Positions 60,384-64,000 of a DNA stretch of 64,000 nt are shown in pieces. The notes under the pieces were generated by a model. The model searched no databases and was not told the DNA's origin. It saw nothing but the letters and a program-made list of their open reading frames with translations. Source of the DNA: Hymenobacter sp. DG25B (GTDB lineage: Bacteria; Bacteroidota; Bacteroidia; Cytophagales; Hymenobacteraceae); the NCBI RefSeq assembly GCF_000801315.1, contig NZ_CP010054.1:186001-250000 (forward strand), written 5' to 3'. The position numbers and the translations under genes are program-made. Position 1 is the stretch's first letter; each line of letters begins with the position of its first letter.

Positions 60384-61592
60384 ATGAAAAGCCCAGCGTC
60401 CATTTCCTTGGGGCAGGTATCCTTACGTTTCGCTATTGTTAGTTCCTGCCCCGATGTTTGGGGAGGCAGCGAGGAATTATGGGCAGGAACGGCCCTGTTT
60501 CTGGCTGGCAATGGTCACCGCATTCATATCTTTAAAACGAACATCGATCCGCAACACCCTCGCATCATACAGTTGCGGACGGCAGGGTGCACCATTACGG
60601 ACTTAGCGCAGGAGCTGACGCTGCCCAACCGGCTGGCGAACCGGTTTCTGCCGTATCATCGCCAATACACGCCACGCAAGGTAGGGCAGCAAACCCTGCG
60701 GCAAGCTCTGGAGCGCCTGCAGCCCCAGCTTACGGTCATTGCCCAAGGCTCTAATTTCGACGGTACCTGTTTTGCCGAGGTGTGCCGCACCCAGCGCTTA
60801 CCCTTTGTATTGCTCTGCCAGAAGGCTGCCGATATATTTTTTCCGCCCTGGCATGAGCGCACGGCTGCTCAGCAGGCCTACCGGGCAGCGCGCGGCCAGT
60901 ACTTTGTTTCCCGGCATAACCTGGAGCTTACCCAATGCCAGCTGGGTATGCTTCTGCCGGATGCGGCCGTGGTCTGGAACCCGTTTAATGTGCCTTTTGA
61001 TGGCGAAACACCCGCTCCCGAACCGGGCCCTGATGGGCTGGTGCAGCTGGCCTGCGTGGCCCGCCTGGAAGTGCTGGACAAAGGACTGGATATACTATTA
61101 CAAGTGCTGGGCCAGGAAAAATGGCGGGCGCGGCCGCTGCACGTAACCTTCTTTGGCCGGGGCGGCGACCAGCGCGCCCTGGAAGACATGGCCCGCTTGC
61201 TGCAGCTGGAAAGCCGGATAACCTTTGCCGGGCACGTAGCCGATGTACCGGGCATCTGGCGCACGCACCAGGCGCTGGTGCTGCCTTCCCGCCACGAGGG
61301 ACTGCCGCTGGCGCTGGTAGAAGCCATGCTTTGCGGCCGGGTAGCCATTGCCACCAATGCGGGCGGCATGGCCGAAATGCTGCGGGATAATGAAACCGGC
61401 TTCTTAGCGGCCGCCGCTACGGTAGAAGCGCTGGACCAAGCAATGGAGCGCGCCTGGACGCAACGGGGCCGCTGGGCGCAGTTGGGCCGGCAGGCAGCGG
61501 CCCACGCCCGCGCCACCGTACCGCAGGATGCCGCCGCCCGGTTTGGCCGGGAATTGCTACGGCTGGTTTCTCATAAACAGCCTGTTATTTAA
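60384..61592 (+). CDS. Glycosyltransferase family 4 (GT-B)
   Basis: 402-residue cytoplasmic glycosyltransferase from ATG 60384. N-terminal motif VSSCPDVWGGSEELW fits GT4 acceptor-side loops. The C-terminal domain has the donor-binding pattern: VARLEVLDKGLDILLQVL, GHVADVPGIWRTHQALVLPS, and RHEGLPLALVEAMLCGRVAIA, with the E-x7-E motif (EGLPLALVE). Substrate unknown. It opens a cluster with a GT2, a UbiA-type enzyme and an ABC exporter subunit, so exopolysaccharide, O-antigen or glycolipid synthesis is likely. GT2 follows after 12 bases in the same direction. Confidence 0.92.
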   Translation: MKSPASISLGQVSLRFAIVSSCPDVWGGSEELWAGTALFLAGNGHRIHIFKTNIDPQHPRIIQLRTAGCTITDLAQELTLPNRLANRFLPYHRQYTPRKVGQQTLRQALERLQPQLTVIAQGSNFDGTCFAEVCRTQRLPFVLLCQKAADIFFPPWHERTAAQQAYRAARGQYFVSRHNLELTQCQLGMLLPDAAVVWNPFNVPFDGETPAPEPGPDGLVQLACVARLEVLDKGLDILLQVLGQEKWRARPLHVTFFGRGGDQRALEDMARLLQLESRITFAGHVADVPGIWRTHQALVLPSRHEGLPLALVEAMLCGRVAIATNAGGMAEMLRDNETGFLAAAATVEALDQAMERAWTQRGRWAQLGRQAAAHARATVPQDAAARFGRELLRLVSHKQPVI

Positions 61593-61604
61593 CGAATTAT
61601 ATTC

Positions 61605-62561
61605 ATGCCGCTTCCCCTCGTTTCTATTATTATACCCACCTATAACCGGCTGCACATGGTGGGCGCAGCTATTCAAAGCGCCCAGAATCAGACATATCCC
61701 AATAAGCAGATTCTGGTTATTGACGATGGCTCGACGGACGGCACCCGGGAGCTGCTGGCGACTATGGCCGGTATTGAGTACCACTACCAGCCCAACCAGG
61801 GCCAGGCAGCGGCCCGCAACACCGGGCTGCGTTACAGCCGGGGCGAGTTTTTTGCTTCTCTCGACTCGGATGATATATGGGAGCCGACGTTTTTGGCCGC
61901 CAGCATGGCCCTGCTGCAGCAACACCAACTGGATTTTGTCTTCCTGAACTGGAATGCCACGAACGGCAGCAACGGGTTTATGCGGTTTTTTGCGCTGCCC
62001 CGCAACCAGCAGTCCTACTGTACGCGGCCGCAGGACGACTGGTGGCTGCTGGATGCGCCCCAGACGCGCCGGCTGTTTATTGAAACCTGCCCGGCCCCGT
62101 CCTCAGCCCTGGTCATCCGGCGGGCCACGCTCAGCCAGCCCTGGAACGAGCAGATGCAGATTGCCGACGACTGGTGCCTGATCCTGGATATGGTCATCAA
62201 CCAGCCCTGCCGGGCGGCCTTTACCATGACGCCGCGGTGGCTGAAGCGCGTGCACGATCAGAATATCTATGATGGTCGCGACCATCTTCTGGTGATTCCG
62301 GAACTGGCCTTTCATGATGAGCGGCTATTGGTGCAACGCTTTCAGCACCAGCTCAGCTTTCGGGAGAAAACTGTTTTCCGACAAAGGCTGGCAGAGTATT
62401 ATTTCCGTTTTGCTTACCTGGACTGGAAGCGCGCCGCCTCCAAGCGGGCGCTGGTGCGGCACCTGGCCACGGCTGTTTGCCTGGCTCCGGTAGCCATGAC
62501 GCAGACCATGCTTGGCTCTTTCTGGAATTATCTCAAAAAGCGGCTGATACTCCCTGCCTGA
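61605..62561 (+). CDS. Glycosyltransferase family 2 (GT-A)
   Basis: 318 residues. GT2 core at the N-terminus: SIIIPTYNRLHMVGAAIQSA, VIDDGSTDGTRELLATM, and the DxD-type metal site SLDSDDIWEP. The C-terminal part lacks strong motifs and has a Trp/Arg-rich helical region, so it is probably a cytosolic or membrane-associated transferase. Donor and acceptor unknown. The gene is in the same operon as the GT4 upstream. The stop at 62561 is 3 bases from the stop of the convergent UbiA-type gene. Confidence 0.92.
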   Translation: MPLPLVSIIIPTYNRLHMVGAAIQSAQNQTYPNKQILVIDDGSTDGTRELLATMAGIEYHYQPNQGQAAARNTGLRYSRGEFFASLDSDDIWEPTFLAASMALLQQHQLDFVFLNWNATNGSNGFMRFFALPRNQQSYCTRPQDDWWLLDAPQTRRLFIETCPAPSSALVIRRATLSQPWNEQMQIADDWCLILDMVINQPCRAAFTMTPRWLKRVHDQNIYDGRDHLLVIPELAFHDERLLVQRFQHQLSFREKTVFRQRLAEYYFRFAYLDWKRAASKRALVRHLATAVCLAPVAMTQTMLGSFWNYLKKRLILPA

Positions 62562-62563
62562 TG

Positions 62564-63625
62564 CTAGCCCACCGCCTGCCTGAGTACCTTCCCGGTTTTG
62601 CGCCCCATCAGCAGTACCGCCCAGCCCACTTCCCGCAATGTGGGCCACAGGTGCCGCCAGAATAGCAGTAGGTGCAACCCTAGCACCAAGCCATCAGTGG
62701 GGAAGCGCCAGCATTGTAGCAGCAAAAATGACAAGGGATAAAACACCTCATAGAACTCATTGAGGATAATACGCCGATGCGGTTCCAGCACTACGGGGCG
62801 TATGTTCCAGAGGCGAAACCGAAACAGCTCCAGTGCCCCGTAAAGCGCCAGCAATACCAAGGGCAAGCCCTGCCCGCTCACCCACAACATCAGCCCCAAA
62901 GCCCCTATTTCAATGGGAAAAGCGCCACGCTCGCCTAGTTTCTTAACAATACCGGCGCCCCGCACGGTTACCAGGGTGGCTACACCGGCCTGCTCATCCG
63001 CCACAACATCAGTAAGCTGATGCCACAGAATATTGCGGAAGCCACAGGCCAGTGCCCAGGCACCCACGGCCAGCCACCACAGGCCCGGCAGGGGCCGCGC
63101 CGCCCAATCGTGCAGCAGAGAAACCGTCAGGAGCTGCGGAAAGAGGTGCGCGCCACTGGCATCGGCCAGCACACCGGCCAGCCCCTTGGTTTTTAGCCGC
63201 ACGGGCGGAAGCGAATACAGGGTATAGGCAAGCCAGGCTCCCAGATAAAGCAAACTGCTGAGTTTACTAAGCTGCCAGAAGTACCAGCCAAACAAAACCC
63301 CTATCCCTATGCACCCAAACAAGACCAGCCTAATAAACAGCGCTGAGCGGCCAGCCAGCCGATTGTGCTTCCCGCCGGCCAGGTCATCTGCCCGGTCAGT
63401 CCAGTCGTTGAGCAGGCTAACGTAGATGGCGCCTATGGTAAGTGCCAGCAAGAGCAGCAGCAGGTGTCCCAGCAACGGCCAGATAGCCACGCCGGCCACG
63501 CAGGCCGAGGCATAGAACGTGGCTAACAAAGGCGAAAACTTATAGGCCCACCATTCATCGGCCCGGGCCACGGCCACCACACTTTGCCTCTGGCGGGGCA
63601 CACTTTTCTCCTGCAGCTGCATCAT
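62564..63625 (-). CDS. UbiA-family prenyltransferase
   Basis: Membrane enzyme of 353 residues with about 8-9 helices. The two Asp-rich motifs of the superfamily are present: NDWTDRADD (about residue 90, binding prenyl diphosphate) and DVVADEQAG (near residue 210). Characterised members make quinones, haem A, chlorophyll or polyprenyl-phosphate-linked sugars such as phosphoribosyl-decaprenol. Which applies here is not clear, but the neighbours all look like polysaccharide genes, so a lipid-linked carrier or glycolipid is worth considering. Convergent to GT2 and divergent from the ABC permease, with only 42 bases between starts. Confidence 0.85.
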   Translation of the reverse strand: MMQLQEKSVPRQRQSVVAVARADEWWAYKFSPLLATFYASACVAGVAIWPLLGHLLLLLLALTIGAIYVSLLNDWTDRADDLAGGKHNRLAGRSALFIRLVLFGCIGIGVLFGWYFWQLSKLSSLLYLGAWLAYTLYSLPPVRLKTKGLAGVLADASGAHLFPQLLTVSLLHDWAARPLPGLWWLAVGAWALACGFRNILWHQLTDVVADEQAGVATLVTVRGAGIVKKLGERGAFPIEIGALGLMLWVSGQGLPLVLLALYGALELFRFRLWNIRPVVLEPHRRIILNEFYEVFYPLSFLLLQCWRFPTDGLVLGLHLLLFWRHLWPTLREVGWAVLLMGRKTGKVLRQAVG

Positions 63626-63667
63626 GGTAACCGGCTAATCAGCAGCTTCTCGCCACCTTTACATCAA

Positions 63668-64000
63668 ATGAAAGAAACTATTTACACTTCTCAGTCGTCG
63701 CTCAATGCCCCGCGGGCCTTTCTGCGCAGCGTGCGCGACGACCTGCGGGTGGTATACCACATCAGCTGGCAGCTGTTTGTGCGCAACCTCAAGCTACAGG
63801 TGCGCCAGAGTTTGCTGGGCTATGCCTGGATGCTGCTGCCGCCGCTTATTGCGGGCCTGGTCTGGGTATTCCTGGGCCGCGCCCGGGTGCTGAACGTGCA
63901 AACCATGGGCATACCCTACCCGGTATTTGTGCTGGCTGGTGTGCTTTTGTGGCAGGGCTTTGTTGATGCGCTCAACTGCCCCCTGCAACAGCTATCCAAT
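63668..64000 (+). CDS. ABC-2 type polysaccharide export permease, N-terminal part (cut by window edge)
   Basis: First 111 residues of an inner-membrane permease (ATG 63668). The family's amphipathic start is seen (LRVVYHISWQLFVRNLKLQV), then the RQSLLGYAWMLLPPL turn and first membrane helices (IAGLVWVFLGRARV; YPVFVLAGVLLWQGFVDAL). This matches Wzm/KpsM/TagG-type exporters for polysaccharides or teichoic-like polymers. The ATP-binding partner should lie just beyond the window. Divergent from UbiA with a very short shared promoter region (63626-63667). Confidence 0.92.
   Translation, partial: MKETIYTSQSSLNAPRAFLRSVRDDLRVVYHISWQLFVRNLKLQVRQSLLGYAWMLLPPLIAGLVWVFLGRARVLNVQTMGIPYPVFVLAGVLLWQGFVDALNCPLQQLSN

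Overview
The window looks like a chromosomal segment of a GC-rich Bacteroidota bacterium of the Cytophagales, most likely Hymenobacter or a close relative (inference). Three large secreted proteins carry a type IX secretion (T9SS) C-terminal sorting domain. A TamL lipoprotein-type BamA homologue is paired with TamB. Several promoters resemble the Bacteroidota TAnnTTTG element, and short GGTGAAAT-like and CCCCTCC-type inverted repeats sit between genes. I see no tRNA, rRNA, CRISPR array, transposase or phage gene.

Layout: (1) 1-3.7 kb, minus strand: GMC oxidoreductase with its gluconate-2-dehydrogenase subunit-3 partner, a stress-type SDR, and a PA14-OmpA envelope protein whose signal peptide lies in another frame. 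(2) 3.7-8.8 kb: SAM-I riboswitch, metH and metF, forming a SAM-controlled methionine/one-carbon unit, with MITE-like inverted repeats after each gene. (3) 8.9-19.6 kb, minus strand: a thioredoxin-reductase-like flavoprotein and two adjacent giant T9SS substrates sharing one C-terminal module. (4) 19.9-22.7 kb: a DPE2-like 4-alpha-glucanotransferase with two CBM20 domains. (5) 22.8-30.4 kb: tamB-tamL, outer-membrane assembly. (6) 30.5-32.3 kb: hmp and an NsrR-type Rrf2 regulator, with a likely operator before hmp, for nitric oxide defence. (7) 32.4-33.5 kb: serine hydrolase.

(8) 33.7-47.0 kb is a molybdenum cofactor/formate island. It holds a YdeP/FdhF-family molybdoenzyme, a small conserved protein, fdhD, moeB-rhodanese, a MOT1-like molybdate transporter, an NTF2-like protein, moaA, moaD, moaE, a mobA with an extra N-terminal domain, moaC and moeA. 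It ends with an OFA-family (oxalate/formate) MFS transporter plus its 48-residue small subunit. Together these could import molybdate, build and insert Moco, sulfurate the enzyme and move its substrate. A mogA/moaB gene is not in the window.

(9) 47.3-51.6 kb: lipoprotein, TonB-like protein, TPR protein, beta-carbonic anhydrase and a frameshifted glpD. (10) 51.9-60.1 kb: one about 2,745-residue MBG/YDG-repeat T9SS protein split by a one-base frameshift. (11) 60.4-64 kb: start of a polysaccharide locus with GT4, GT2, a UbiA-type prenyltransferase and a truncated ABC-2 export permease.

Three genes (PA14-OmpA, glpD, MBG protein) each lack exactly one base at or beside a C/G run. This is either a consistent sequencing or assembly problem or real decay, and it should be settled before these genes are called pseudogenes.
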